From DASSUW01 sp963740605 (GTDB lineage: Bacteria; Actinomycetota; Thermoleophilia; Solirubrobacterales; Solirubrobacteraceae): a stretch of 64,000 nucleotides of DNA. A model generated the notes under the pieces. The model made no database searches and was not told the origin of the DNA. It was given only the letters and a program-made list of their open reading frames with translations. The first letter of the stretch is position 1. Every line of letters starts with the position of its first letter. Positions 9,012-16,212 of the stretch are shown here, one piece after another. The position numbers and the translations under genes were made by a program. The DNA is taken from the NCBI GenBank assembly GCA_963740605.1, contig CAVUFC010000036.1, forward strand, positions 1 to 64,000. Reading direction: 5' to 3'.

Positions 9012-9290
9012 TCACGCCCCCGGCCGTGTGGAGCGGCGCGGGGGCACCTTGTCGCTGAAGGTATCGGCGAGATCCGGCGTCGCCTCCAGCCCGGCGTCGA
9101 AGTAGTGCGCGTGCGTGACCCTCAGCGTGTCGAGCGAGTCGGCCCCGAGCAGCACGATCTCGACGTCGCTCCCGCAGGCCGCGCGCTCGGCCTCGGCGTA
9201 GACGATCGCCGCCGCCTCGGCGTCCGTCCCGACGTCGCGAGCCTCGATCAGCCCGCCGTCGAAGACGATCAGGTAGTAGCGGTCGGTCAC
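9012..9290 (-). CDS. small alpha/beta protein, 92 aa
   Basis: ATG 9290. It begins MTDRYYLIVFDGGLIEARDV with alternating beta and alpha pattern, then an acidic Ala-rich helix and EIVLLGADSLDTLRVTHAHY. The profile resembles small phage accessory proteins of about 90 residues. It lies 4 nt downstream of the previous gene's stop, so it is co-transcribed. No function assigned. Confidence 0.6.
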   Translation of the reverse strand: MTDRYYLIVFDGGLIEARDVGTDAEAAAIVYAEAERAACGSDVEIVLLGADSLDTLRVTHAHYFDAGLEATPDLADTFSDKVPPRRSTRPGA

Positions 9291-9293
9291 CCG

Positions 9294-9593
9294 TCAGCCC
9301 CTGCCGATCCTGAAGCCGTTGCGCTTGGCGTCGGCCACGGTCGTCCAGCCGTGGATCTCGTAGGTCGGCGCGCGCCCGGTGACGAGCACGATCCGCAGGT
9401 CGTCGTCGTCATCGTCGCGGACGACGATCAGGCCGTGCTCGACGTCGGGACTCCACTGCACGCGATAGCCGCGCACCATGCCCGCCTCAGATTCCTCGTC
9501 GTGCGTCCAGTCGTCCCAGCCCATTGACTTGGCGAACGCGATCTCGGCGCGCGCTTGCTCGATGAAGTCGGCCCTGCTCGCCTCATCAGCCAT
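9294..9593 (-). CDS. acidic hypothetical protein, 99 aa
   Basis: ATG 9593 lies inside the end of the upstream gene (8-nt overlap). The N-terminal helix (ADFIEQARAEIAFAKSMGWD) is followed by beta-like segments: YRVQWSPDVEHGLIVVRDD, IRIVLV-type strands, then YEIHGWTTVADAKRNGF. An Asp run (DDDDDD) lies mid-protein. Likely cytoplasmic; family unknown. Confidence 0.6.
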   Translation of the reverse strand: MADEASRADFIEQARAEIAFAKSMGWDDWTHDEESEAGMVRGYRVQWSPDVEHGLIVVRDDDDDDLRIVLVTGRAPTYEIHGWTTVADAKRNGFRIGRG

Positions 9594-9846
9594 CGGGCGA
9601 GCGCTCGTGTTCCAGCGCGCCGACGCGATCGGCGATCCGATCCAGCCGTGCGCTCAGATGCGCGTCGAGATCTGAGATCCGCTGACCGAGTGCCACGCCC
9701 TGATCGGTGATCCGCTGACCCAGGCTCTCGCTGAGGCCGTCGAGCCTCCCGCCGAGGCCGTCGAGCGCACGCGCGATCCAGAACGTCTGCGCGCCCACGA
9801 GCGCCACGACGAGCACGGCGATCACTCCAGCGGCAGCCCAATCCAT
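9586..9846 (-). CDS. membrane-anchored coiled coil, 86 aa
   Basis: ATG 9846. Residues 5-25 form one transmembrane helix (AAAGVIAVLVVALVGAQTFW). The rest is a heptad-like coiled coil with repeated units of the type GLGGRLDGLSESLGQRITD and QGVALGQRISDLDAHL. First gene of a five-gene leftward operon; its promoter must lie in the repeat-rich control region to the right. This architecture is common for small phage-borne membrane proteins that oligomerise; specific role unknown. Confidence 0.65.
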   Translation of the reverse strand: MDWAAAGVIAVLVVALVGAQTFWIARALDGLGGRLDGLSESLGQRITDQGVALGQRISDLDAHLSARLDRIADRVGALEHERSPDG

Positions 9847-10102
9847 CGGCCGAGCGTAGCGGACGATCTGAACCCTCGTATTTGGCTCTAGGGCGTGGTT
9901 TCCCAGACGTGCCGCCTACGCCCAGATCCTTCAGATCCGAACTGGACCCCAACCAGCGCTCAAGGTGGGCAAGAAAGACGAGAAGCTTCAAGCCGTTGTC
10001 GGCACTGAAGGAAGACGAGAGGAGCGGAGAGACAGCGCAGCCGAGCGCGAGATCGGAACGATCGAGCGCGAACGAGCACGAGAACGCGAACGAAGACGAA
10101 GC

Positions 10103-10354
10103 GGCAACCGCCTCCCGAAGCCGCTGAGCAACCTCGCGGTTGCGCTTCAGATCCCGGCTCAGATCCGCCGCGAGTCTCACGTCAGATCCCACTCGTGGGC
10201 ACGCATCGCGGCACGCAGACACGTCGCAAACGTTGCTGTAGAGCCAAACTTGACCAGTCACTCCGACTGTCGCAGGACGTTGGATCGGAACATCCAGTGA
10301 CCCCCCGGCCACCCCCCGCCCGCCTGTGACGGCGGCTCTGTGGGTGGTATTGCG
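10103..10354. repeat. 252-bp direct repeat, copy 1
   Basis: Identical by eye to 10382-10633 (offset 279 bp, spacer 27 bp). It starts at GGCAACCGCCTCCCG and ends at GTGGTATTGCG, and carries three TCAGATC motifs. Perfect identity means a recent duplication or an assembly artefact. Confidence 0.85.
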
Positions 10355-10365
10355 CAATACCACCC
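10342..10365. repeat. perfect 24-bp palindrome at repeat junction
   Basis: GGGTGGTATTGC followed directly by its reverse complement, at the end of repeat copy 1 and entering the spacer. Copy 2 has only the left half followed by unrelated sequence, so the palindrome marks the duplication junction. It could be a dimeric repressor site or a recombination scar. Confidence 0.7.
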
Positions 10366-10381
10366 ATGGCGCGCGCACGCG

Positions 10382-10633
10382 GGCAACCGCCTCCCGAAGC
10401 CGCTGAGCAACCTCGCGGTTGCGCTTCAGATCCCGGCTCAGATCCGCCGCGAGTCTCACGTCAGATCCCACTCGTGGGCACGCATCGCGGCACGCAGACA
10501 CGTCGCAAACGTTGCTGTAGAGCCAAACTTGACCAGTCACTCCGACTGTCGCAGGACGTTGGATCGGAACATCCAGTGACCCCCCGGCCACCCCCCGCCC
10601 GCCTGTGACGGCGGCTCTGTGGGTGGTATTGCG
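10382..10633. repeat. 252-bp direct repeat, copy 2
   Basis: Second copy of the duplicated block, identical by eye to 10103-10354. Confidence 0.85.
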
Positions 10634-10733
10634 AGTTCCCTTCGCAGAGCCTCTGATGGCTCCGCAGCGGGCTGGGGCTACTGCCACGGCTGGGCTTGAA
10701 GCTCTCGTTTCCGCCTGCGGCGGGCCTGGATCG

Positions 10734-10787
10734 TGTACGGACAACGCCGTACATTGCCGTACATGTACGGACAACGCCGTACATTGC
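10734..10787. promoter_or_regulatory. operator-like iterons before ribbon-helix-helix gene
   Basis: The 24-bp unit TGTACGGACAACGCCGTACA plus TTGC occurs at 10734-10757 and 10764-10787, a 30-bp period of three helical turns. Each unit holds GTACGG-N6-CCGTAC, and their junction makes the perfect palindrome CCGTACATGTACGG (10757-10770). They overlap the candidate start of a ribbon-helix-helix protein, the usual place for autoregulatory operators. Because 30 is a multiple of three, the repeat could instead be coding (MYGQRRTL twice). Confidence 0.6.
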
Positions 10788-11155
10788 GCCTTGAGCTACG
10801 GGTGACGCCGGATCTGATCGCGGCGATCGACGGGGCGCGCGGTGACGTCAGCCGCTCGCGCTTCATCGAGCGGGCGATCGAGGCCGAGATCGGAGGGGAT
10901 CGTGGCAACCATGAACAGGAGCCTCATGTCCGAGGACGAGCTTCTGGCCGAGACGTTGACGCGCCTGCAACGCGCGAACAACGGCCTGCGCCTGATCGAG
11001 GCGGGCGAGCTTCCCGAACCGGGCGGGAAGTTGACCGGGGTCGTGGCGAGGATCCGCAGCGAGGTGGCGCAGTCGGCGATGACGATCGAGATCCTGATGG
11101 AGCGCCGCCGCTGACGCCGCTACCGAAGGTCGCGCGGGCACACTGGAAGACGTGA
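10763..11155 (+). CDS. ribbon-helix-helix (CopG/Arc-type) regulator, end uncertain
   Basis: From ATG 10763 the protein reads MYGQRRTLRLELRVTPDLIA, giving the short beta strand, first helix (DLIAAIDGARGD) and second helix (SRSRFIERAIEAEI) of a ribbon-helix-helix DNA-binding fold in residues 8-50. A TTG at 10784 is an alternative start. The frame stays open to 11155, but the last two thirds are overlapped by a better helical ORF (10911-11114), so the true protein is probably about 50-60 residues or a frameshift joins the two. It follows two palindromic operators and begins the rightward operon, so it is likely the autorepressor of that operon. Basis: fold pattern and position. Confidence 0.55.
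   Translation: MYGQRRTLRLELRVTPDLIAAIDGARGDVSRSRFIERAIEAEIGGDRGNHEQEPHVRGRASGRDVDAPATREQRPAPDRGGRASRTGREVDRGRGEDPQRGGAVGDDDRDPDGAPPLTPLPKVARAHWKT
10911..11114 (+). CDS. small helical protein, 67 aa
   Basis: ATG 10911 with GGAGGGG about 12 nt upstream; an internal ATG at 10926 is an alternative. Sequence MSEDELLAETLTRLQRANNG then PGGKLTGVVARIRSEVAQSA predicts two or three helices. It overlaps the ribbon-helix-helix frame and may be its separated C-terminal domain. Family unknown. Confidence 0.5.
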   Translation: MNRSLMSEDELLAETLTRLQRANNGLRLIEAGELPEPGGKLTGVVARIRSEVAQSAMTIEILMERRR

Positions 11156-11493
11156 CGAGCATCGAGGATCGGCTGGCGGCGGTCGAGGCCCGCTTGGATG
11201 CGATCGAGGCCAGCCAGTACCACCCGGCTGCCTCTCCTTCAGTGCCCGCCGTGCAGTTCGACGGCTTCACCGCTGGCGAGCAGGTCACACTGGCGCTCGG
11301 CGGTCCCGGCGAAACGATGGAGGACCAGATCGCCGAGACGATCGCCGACGGCCAAGGACGGGCGCTGTTCGTCATCCAGAACAAGATCGCGATGGTGCCG
11401 CCGCCCGACACGCGCGTGCTCAAGGCCAGGGGCGAGCGGTCCGGTCGCCAGGTCGAGCGGGGCGTGGGAGACTCCGGCCTGACGATCCGGTAG
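11152..11493 (+). CDS. hypothetical protein with N-terminal coiled coil, 113 aa
   Basis: GTG 11152. Residues 1-20 (MTSIEDRLAAVEARLDAIEA) are a perfect short heptad coil. A Pro/Ser linker and a beta-rich domain follow (VQFDGFTAGEQVTLALGGPG). The oligomerisation helix plus beta domain is common in phage accessory proteins. Second or third gene of the rightward operon; no recognised family. Confidence 0.6.
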   Translation: MTSIEDRLAAVEARLDAIEASQYHPAASPSVPAVQFDGFTAGEQVTLALGGPGETMEDQIAETIADGQGRALFVIQNKIAMVPPPDTRVLKARGERSGRQVERGVGDSGLTIR

Positions 11494-11566
11494 CCGGGCC
11501 GCCCGTAATCGCTCCGGGCGGCCCGGCCGTTTCGCAACCTGCGCGTTGCGTGAGAAGATCTGAGTC

Positions 11567-11824
11567 GTGGTCGTGGCCGTAGAGGTCGAGGATCAGCAGG
11601 CCGCCGTCGAGACGATCGTCAGGGCGGTGCTGCGGGCCATCGCGCAGGCGGCCGATCGGGACCAGCTTGGCCCGGAATGTCAGCGCGGCATCGAGGCGGT
11701 CACGCTCGCGCTCGTGGCCGATGCGGCCGCGCAGATCCCGACGCGCGCGCGGATCCCGGTGATCGCCGACGCGCACGAGTTGATCGACCAGTTCCTCAGC
11801 GCCTGCATCGCCGAGACGGTCTGA
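11567..11824 (+). CDS. hypothetical helical protein, 85 aa
   Basis: GTG 11567, with GAAGATC-type sequence and no strong Shine-Dalgarno. The protein is Ala/Val/Ile-rich and helical: EVEDQQAAVETIVRAVLRAI, then RIPVIADAHELIDQFLSACI. No cysteine cluster or membrane segment. Element 1 early-operon gene of unknown role. Confidence 0.5.
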   Translation: MVVAVEVEDQQAAVETIVRAVLRAIAQAADRDQLGPECQRGIEAVTLALVADAAAQIPTRARIPVIADAHELIDQFLSACIAETV

Positions 11825-11983
11825 CGGCAGATCCTGCCGTCCAGGCCCCGATCGGGAGCACTGGCGGCAAGGGCGGGCGTTGGCGGCAGCAGGATCAGCG
11901 CCAGGTGTTGACAGCGCCCGCCGCCGCTGCTGATCCTCCGCGCGTGAGCCGCGCGCGGGGACAACGAGGAAGGATTTGAACCG

Positions 11984-12229
11984 ATGGGCACGCAGGGGCG
12001 ACGGCCGATGAGGATGGTGATCGAGTACACCGTCGAGGACATCGAGGCGGCGAGTGAGGCGATGGCCGAGGCGCTGGCCGAGCGGTACCGCTGCGAGGTC
12101 GTGCCGCACGATCCGGCGCGACCGCTACCAGCCGAGGCCGTGCACCTTCGAGCCGTCCCCGAAATCCGAGGGTCAGCCGGTCCTCGATCGGTGCGAATCG
12201 TGAGCGCGAGGCGAGCGGACGCGCGATAG
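11984..12229 (+). CDS. small acidic-helix protein, C-terminus doubtful, 81 aa
   Basis: ATG 11984. Residues 1-50 read as a beta strand and a long acidic helix (MVIEYTVEDIEAASEAMAEA then LAERYRCEVVPHDPARP). The C-terminal 30 residues are Arg/Pro-rich and may be out of frame. The 150 bp before it have no gene. Confidence 0.4.
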   Translation: MGTQGRRPMRMVIEYTVEDIEAASEAMAEALAERYRCEVVPHDPARPLPAEAVHLRAVPEIRGSAGPRSVRIVSARRADAR

Positions 12230-12249
12230 CGGGCATCGGCATCGCGTAC

Positions 12250-12442
12250 ATGAACGTCGATCCGTTCGGGGCCGACTACCGCCCGATCCGGTACCAGTCG
12301 ATGCCCGACTTCGACATCGACTTCTTCGTCCCCGACTACCGCGACATCCTGGTCACGCTCTTGTTCGCGGCAGAGCGGCGTGGCACCGTGCACGGGAGGG
12401 CCGTTCTTGCTCGTGCGGCTCCCTCCAGACGCCCCCGGCTAG
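12250..12442 (+). pseudogene. small ORF with apparent frameshift before terminator
   Basis: ATG 12250 opens MNVDPFGADYRPIRYQSMPD then FDIDFFVPDYRDILV, a convincing aromatic/acidic sequence. The natural end seems to lie in another frame (TGGPFLLVRLPPDAPG, stop at 12440-12442), immediately inside the left arm of a terminator hairpin. A single-base shift near 12370 is implied. About 64 residues if repaired. Confidence 0.35.
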
Positions 12443-12468
12443 TGGTCGAACGCGAAGCCGGGGGCGTC
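12428..12468 (+). terminator. strong stem-loop terminator
   Basis: GACGCCCCCGGC (12428-12439) pairs perfectly with 12457-12468 over a 17-nt loop and is followed by GCTTTCT. The 12-bp GC stem and short T-rich tail fit a Rho-independent terminator that splits the rightward genes into two transcripts. Confidence 0.6.
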
Positions 12469-12576
12469 GCTTTCTCGCGGTCGAATTGCCGGACATTCTG
12501 CACCGTCCTCGTCGGTTCCAGCGGAGGGCGGCGCAATAGTCCGCGCACCGTTCGTTCGACCACAGGAGACGGCGCG

Positions 12577-12801
12577 GTGACGAGCAGCACGAAATCTGAG
12601 CGGGAGCGGTTCGAGGCGGTGACGATCCCGGCGAGCGTCGTCAGCGTCGGCGAGCATCAGCAGGCGAGCGCACGGCGCTTGCTCACGGCGGGCTGGGTCG
12701 CGTTCGGCGACGAGCGGATCGAGGCGGTCGGACGCGCACGGCGCGCGGGCGACTGCGGCCGGAGGTTCGGCGCGATCGTGGTCGAGGACGTGGCTGCATG
12801 A
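12577..12801 (+). CDS. small protein, 74 aa
   Basis: GTG 12577 with AGGAG about 10 nt upstream. Sequence SERERFEAVTIPASVVSVGE followed by a helical block (HQQASARRLLTAGWVAFGDE). It ends VVEDVAA with its TGA inside the ATG of the next gene (ATGA), starting a chain of seven genes coupled in this way. Function unknown. Confidence 0.55.
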   Translation: MTSSTKSERERFEAVTIPASVVSVGEHQQASARRLLTAGWVAFGDERIEAVGRARRAGDCGRRFGAIVVEDVAA

Positions 12802-13322
12802 GCACCACGACCAGGACTGAGAAGATCAAGGACATGGTGCCGCCCCTCGTGGATCAGCTAGAGATCGCGTACGGCGACGCGCTCGCGCGCGTGACGCGCG
12901 AGGCCAGGGCCGGACGGCTCAGCAGCGAAGCCGAGCAGCGCGCCGTCGTCGCGCGGTTCCGTCGCGATGCGACCGACGCGGCGATCGACCTGCTGCCCAG
13001 CGACGAGCGCGCCGCGTTCGTCCTCGAAGCCGAGCGGCAGTTGCGCAAGGTCTGGCCGAAGCTGCGCAAGCTCAGCAAGGTCGCGCCGCGCCGCACGCCG
13101 ATGCAGGAGTTCGTGGACCGCGCCCGCCGTCAGATCGCGAGCGCCGCGCGGCACGCGACGCGCACGCACGCGCCCGAGGCCAGCACGGACGGTCACGCCC
13201 GCGCGCGCGAGCGGACCAGCGGCCCGTCCCGTCGGCGGGAGCGCGCCAGCCCGGACGGCAAGGAGGGCGAGAAACCCGCAGGTAGGCGGCGAGGCCGTGG
13301 CTGTCGGCGGTGGGCGTCGTGA
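12798..13322 (+). CDS. hypothetical basic-tailed protein, 174 aa
   Basis: ATG 12798 overlaps the previous stop. Residues 1-110 are helical (KIKDMVPPLVDQLEIAYGDA, then DERAAFVLEAERQLRKVWPK). Residues 115-174 are a disordered Arg/Ser/Pro tail. The mix suggests nucleic-acid contact. No known domain is visible. Coupled by GTGA to the zinc-binding protein that follows. Confidence 0.55.
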   Translation: MSTTTRTEKIKDMVPPLVDQLEIAYGDALARVTREARAGRLSSEAEQRAVVARFRRDATDAAIDLLPSDERAAFVLEAERQLRKVWPKLRKLSKVAPRRTPMQEFVDRARRQIASAARHATRTHAPEASTDGHARARERTSGPSRRRERASPDGKEGEKPAGRRRGRGCRRWAS

Positions 13323-13606
13323 GCGCGTCGCAAGTGGCGCTCTCGATCGCGTGCCCGGTCTGTTCGTCGCCGATCTCGCTCGGCTGCCGCGACGCGCGCG
13401 GTCGGCCGTGCTCGCTTCACCCCGAGCGGCTGAAGCACGCCGAGGCGCTGGGCGTCGGCAGGCCGAAGCGCAAGCGCAAGCGCTCGACGTCCGGTCCGCG
13501 CAGGCCGCGACGTCCGATCGCGCCGGTGAAGATCACGAAGCCCGACGGCTCGACGTCGATTGTCAGTCAGCGCAGCCTCAGGGCGCGGAAGGGGCCGGAG
13601 CGATGA
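13319..13606 (+). CDS. zinc-ribbon-like basic protein, 95 aa
   Basis: GTG 13319 overlaps the upstream TGA. An N-terminal metal site reads CPVCSSPISLGCRDARGRPC with His nearby (SLHPERLKH), followed by a lysine/arginine run (GRPKRKRKRS) and a basic tail. The site plus basic patch suggests a small DNA- or RNA-binding protein. It is followed by a second cysteine-rich gene, again overlapping. Confidence 0.6.
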   Translation: MSASQVALSIACPVCSSPISLGCRDARGRPCSLHPERLKHAEALGVGRPKRKRKRSTSGPRRPRRPIAPVKITKPDGSTSIVSQRSLRARKGPER

Positions 13607-13866
13607 CGCGCGAGTGTCCGATCTGCACGCGCGAGTTCGACGGCCGGGGCGTCTACTGCTCGGGAAGCTGCCGCGCCGCCGCCAGCCGCGCCCGCCGCCT
13701 CGGTACCGACGCGCTCATGGCTCAGATCCTCACGCTCAGATCCGAACGCAGGTGCTGCGGCTGCGGGAGGCCGCTGGGAGCCGGAAGGCGGGCTGACGCG
13801 AAATGGTGCCCCGGCTGCCGCCGAACCGCACAGAGCCGCGCACGCGACGCGGGGGTGCTGTCGTGA
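13603..13866 (+). CDS. double zinc-knuckle protein, 87 aa
   Basis: ATG 13603 overlaps the previous stop by ATGA. Two cysteine clusters are visible: CPICTREFDGRGVYCSGSC (residues about 5-23) and CCGCGRPLGAGRRADAKWC followed by PGC (about 51-72), each able to bind zinc. The linker holds MAQILTLRSERR, encoded by two close TCAGATC motifs (13722, 13736). Such small proteins occur in actinophage early regions and resemble HNH-less zinc-finger remnants. Exact role unknown. Confidence 0.6.
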   Translation: MTRECPICTREFDGRGVYCSGSCRAAASRARRLGTDALMAQILTLRSERRCCGCGRPLGAGRRADAKWCPGCRRTAQSRARDAGVLS

Positions 13867-14108
13867 GCGGGATCGAGCTTCGTCTGGACGACGACGCGCT
13901 CGACCGGCTCGCGGAACTGGTCGCCGGGCGGGCCAACGGCCACGGCAGGCCCGAGCCGTGGGTGGGGGTCACGGAGGCCGCCGAGCACCTGCGCTGCAAG
14001 CCGCAGCGGATCTACGATCTCGTCTCCCGCGACGGGATCCCGCACCGGCACGAGGGATCGCGGCTGCTGTTTCGCCTCTCCGAACTGGACAGGTGGCTTG
14101 AGCGGTGA
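13863..14108 (+). CDS. MerR-type helix-turn-helix protein, excisionase-like, 81 aa
   Basis: GTG 13863 overlaps the previous stop. Residues 32-80 carry a winged-helix excisionase pattern: WVGVTEAAEHLRCKPQRIYD, then VSRDGIPHRHEGSRLLF, then LSELDRWLER. Proteins of this family act as recombination directionality factors or small regulators. Here it lies 1 kb before the integrase in the same coupled gene run, so an excisionase role for element 1 is likely but inferred. Confidence 0.7.
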   Translation: MSGIELRLDDDALDRLAELVAGRANGHGRPEPWVGVTEAAEHLRCKPQRIYDLVSRDGIPHRHEGSRLLFRLSELDRWLER

Positions 14109-14189
14109 CCGCTATCCTTGACCCCTTCACAAAGCGGGCCAGCGACGCGGGAACGTCCTGGCCCATGACCCACGGAGGTACAAGCTCCA

Positions 14190-14890
14190 TGAGTACGCCC
14201 GAGCCTACTCGGCTGGATCTCGGCCTGTTGTCGCACACGCAGGCCGCCCTGTTGAAGGACATCGCCGGTCACGAGCCTGTCGTCTCAGGTTCGCGCCGGT
14301 TCCCGCTCAATCAGATCCGCGCGCTCGAACGTCGCAACCTTGTCGTCGAAGGCGAAGACGGCTGGCGCGCCCTCGAAGGCGCGAAGCGCTGGATCCGAAC
14401 ATGGGACGCCAAGGGGCCGAGCGTCCTTGTGACGCTCGGGCTATTGAAGCCCGGCCAAACCGTGTTTCGCGTGGTGCTCGGACAGGTCGATGGGGCGGGC
14501 GACGTTCAGAACGAATGGACGCCCGAGCGCTCGATCTATCGGACGGAGCGCAGCGCTCGCGAGGGTGCCATCACGTCTGCGGCGCACTTCATGGAGCGGC
14601 GGCGCTACCTGGGCTGGCGGGCGTTCGCCAGGGTCGAGCGGCTTGTCTGGCGGGAGGTGCGCGCCGAGTGGGCAACGATGGCGCTCGCCGAAACCCCGCG
14701 AGACATCGGCCACGCGCCGCGCTGGTACTTCAGCGCCACGGACGACAAGCCGGGCTGGGGGTTCACGCGAGACGCCTATAGAAGATCGCTGTACCCCCGC
14801 CCGAGCATCATCGACAGCGCGATCACGCGGCACGCGCTACGAGGCGAGTCGCGCAAGGTGGCCGAGCGTGAGGCCGGTGAGCGGCCGTGA
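14190..14890 (+). CDS. hypothetical protein, 233 aa
   Basis: I choose ATG 14190 because GGAGG lies about 11 nt upstream; a GTG at 14105 overlapping the previous stop would add 28 poorly conserved-looking residues. The N-terminal part looks like a small winged helix (LSHTQAALLKDIAGHEPVVS then LNQIRALERRNLVVEGEDGW). The middle is beta-rich, and the C-terminal part has WYFSATDDKPGWGFTRDAYR. Possibly a DNA-binding replication or regulatory protein of element 1. The TTGACC at about 14115 upstream of the start is a candidate -35. Confidence 0.6.
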
Positions 14891-15084
14891 CCGACAGCGA
14901 TCAGCGGCAACTGATGAATCTCGCCAGGCTCGCCGGAGCCACGATCGGCGAGGACGGCGGCATCGCCTTCCCCGACCCGCTCGCGCTCCAGTATTTCGCG
15001 GTCCTCGTGGTCGGCGACCCGTCAAGCGAGAAGCACGTCCGGCTCGTCGCCCGGCGTCTCGCCGGGATGGAGGGGCAGTCATGA
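14887..15084 (+). CDS. small acidic protein before integrase, 65 aa
   Basis: GTG 14887 overlaps the upstream TGA, and its own TGA overlaps the integrase ATG. Sequence MTDSDQRQLMNLARLAGATI then EKHVRLVARRLAGMEGQ. Helical, no cysteine, no known motif. Its position directly before int suggests co-expression with it. Confidence 0.55.
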   Translation: MTDSDQRQLMNLARLAGATIGEDGGIAFPDPLALQYFAVLVVGDPSSEKHVRLVARRLAGMEGQS

Positions 15085-16190
15085 GCGCCACGCGCCATGC
15101 GCCAGTGCCCGGCCATCCCGGCATCTTCAAGCGCGACGGCCAGTACGTCGTGCGCTCGCCTCATCGCAAGGGGCGGCCGTCCACGTTCTCGACACTGAAG
15201 GCCGCGCTCGCCGAGCAGGGCCTGCGTCGTGGCGGCGCAGCGAGCGCCAGCAGCGAGCCGTTCGCCGACTACGCGCCGCGCTGGATCGAGCGCTACGAGG
15301 GGCGCAATCAGCAAGGGCTGGACGAGAGCACCCGCGACGCCTACCGCGACGCGATCGTGCGGCTCGCGGTCCCGTACTTCAAGCGCAAGCCGCTGGCACG
15401 GATCGACAGGCCGATGGTCAAGCGCTACATCGCGCACTTGCGCGACGACAAGGGACTCTCGACCGCCTCGATCCAGAAGTACGTGGCAGCCGTCAAGGTG
15501 ATGTTCCGCGAACTCGTGGACGACGGCCTGCTGCCGGTCGATCCGACGCAGGTGCGGATCGTCGGCAAGGCGTCGAGCAAGCCGCGCAAGCCGAAGATGA
15601 TCGCCCCCGCCGTACCGGCGATCTTGGCCGAACTGTCCGAGGCGATGCGCGAGTTGTTCGTGCTGATCGCCTTCACCGGCTTGCGGATCGCCGAGGCGTG
15701 CGGGTTGCAGTGGCGTGATCTCGGCCACGACGAGAACGGCCGTCCGGTGCTCACCGTCGAGCGCCAGGTGCGCGTGCCTTCGCGGACGCGGCCTGACCGC
15801 TACAAGCACCACCCGAAGACGGCGGCGGGCTACCGGACGATCCCGCTCGCCGCGCCCGTGGCGCGGATGCTTGTCAAGCGCCGCGCAAAGGTCGGCGGCG
15901 GACCGATGGAGCCGATCTTCGCCACGCGCAACGGCACGCCGTACAGCACGCACAACGTCCGTCGCGCGCTGCGCAAGGCGGCCGAGGACGCCGGACACCC
16001 CGGCGTCACACCGCACATGTTCCGCCACACGCTCGGCTCGCTGCTCTACGAGCGCGGCTGGACCGACGTGCAGGTGGCGGCGATGCTCGGCCACCGAGAT
16101 CCGAACTTCACCAAGCGCACGTACCTGCACGCCGTCGAGTACGGCGATATGGGCGCGATCAGCGACGCTTACGGGATGGGCCAGGAGTGA
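15081..16190 (+). CDS. tyrosine recombinase (phage integrase) of element 1, 369 aa
   Basis: ATG 15081 overlaps the upstream stop. Residues 1-60 are an arm-binding-type N-terminal region, about 65-160 the SAM-like core-binding domain, and about 185-360 the catalytic domain. The catalytic set is complete: Arg in FTGLRIAEACGLQW, a Lys in the beta-hairpin part, HMFRH, GHRD, and the nucleophile Tyr in RTYLHA. Three bases after the stop start the right arm-type repeats, and 132 bp after it lies the tRNA-Thr core. It should integrate element 1 at that core. Length is normal for the family. Confidence 0.95.
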   Translation: MSATRHAPVPGHPGIFKRDGQYVVRSPHRKGRPSTFSTLKAALAEQGLRRGGAASASSEPFADYAPRWIERYEGRNQQGLDESTRDAYRDAIVRLAVPYFKRKPLARIDRPMVKRYIAHLRDDKGLSTASIQKYVAAVKVMFRELVDDGLLPVDPTQVRIVGKASSKPRKPKMIAPAVPAILAELSEAMRELFVLIAFTGLRIAEACGLQWRDLGHDENGRPVLTVERQVRVPSRTRPDRYKHHPKTAAGYRTIPLAAPVARMLVKRRAKVGGGPMEPIFATRNGTPYSTHNVRRALRKAAEDAGHPGVTPHMFRHTLGSLLYERGWTDVQVAAMLGHRDPNFTKRTYLHAVEYGDMGAISDAYGMGQE

Positions 16191-16192
16191 TC

Positions 16193-16212
16193 TTGGCTCA
16201 CTCTCGGCTCAC
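16193..16212. repeat. arm-type integrase sites, right end of element 1
   Basis: TTGGCTCAC at 16193-16201 and TCGGCTCAC at 16204-16212, an 11-bp period, 111 bp before the core. They match the pair at 56-75 in sequence, spacing and orientation. The rest of 16213-16322 holds no gene; one TCAGATC lies at 16286. Confidence 0.65.

Larger units (their letters stand above)
9847..10762. other. control region between divergent operons of element 1
   Basis: About 0.9 kb separates the leftward operon (start 9846) from the rightward operon (start near 10763). It holds a perfect 252-bp duplication, a 24-bp palindrome, nine TCAGATC/GATCTGA copies and, at its right edge, operator-like iterons. Frames on both strands stay open (for example DVRLAADLSRDLKRNREVAQ leftward, duplicated in frame because the offset of 279 is divisible by three; and a Glu/Arg-rich rightward frame from 9965), but none has a clear start, stop and boundary, so I call no gene. 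Confidence 0.5.

Noticed and set aside
9428..10774. 448-codon leftward ORF across the control region
   Set aside because: Its 3' half lies antisense to or out of frame with four good small genes, and its middle is the duplicated 252-bp block read twice. A short helical part looks coding, but no start or end can be supported.
10734..10787. CRISPR-like short repeats
   Set aside because: Only two units, 6-bp spacer and internal palindromes at a gene start; operator or coding repeat is a better reading. No cas genes are present.
14901..16130. 409-codon leftward ORF opposite the integrase
   Set aside because: Arg/Asp/His-rich shadow of the integrase codons with no domain.
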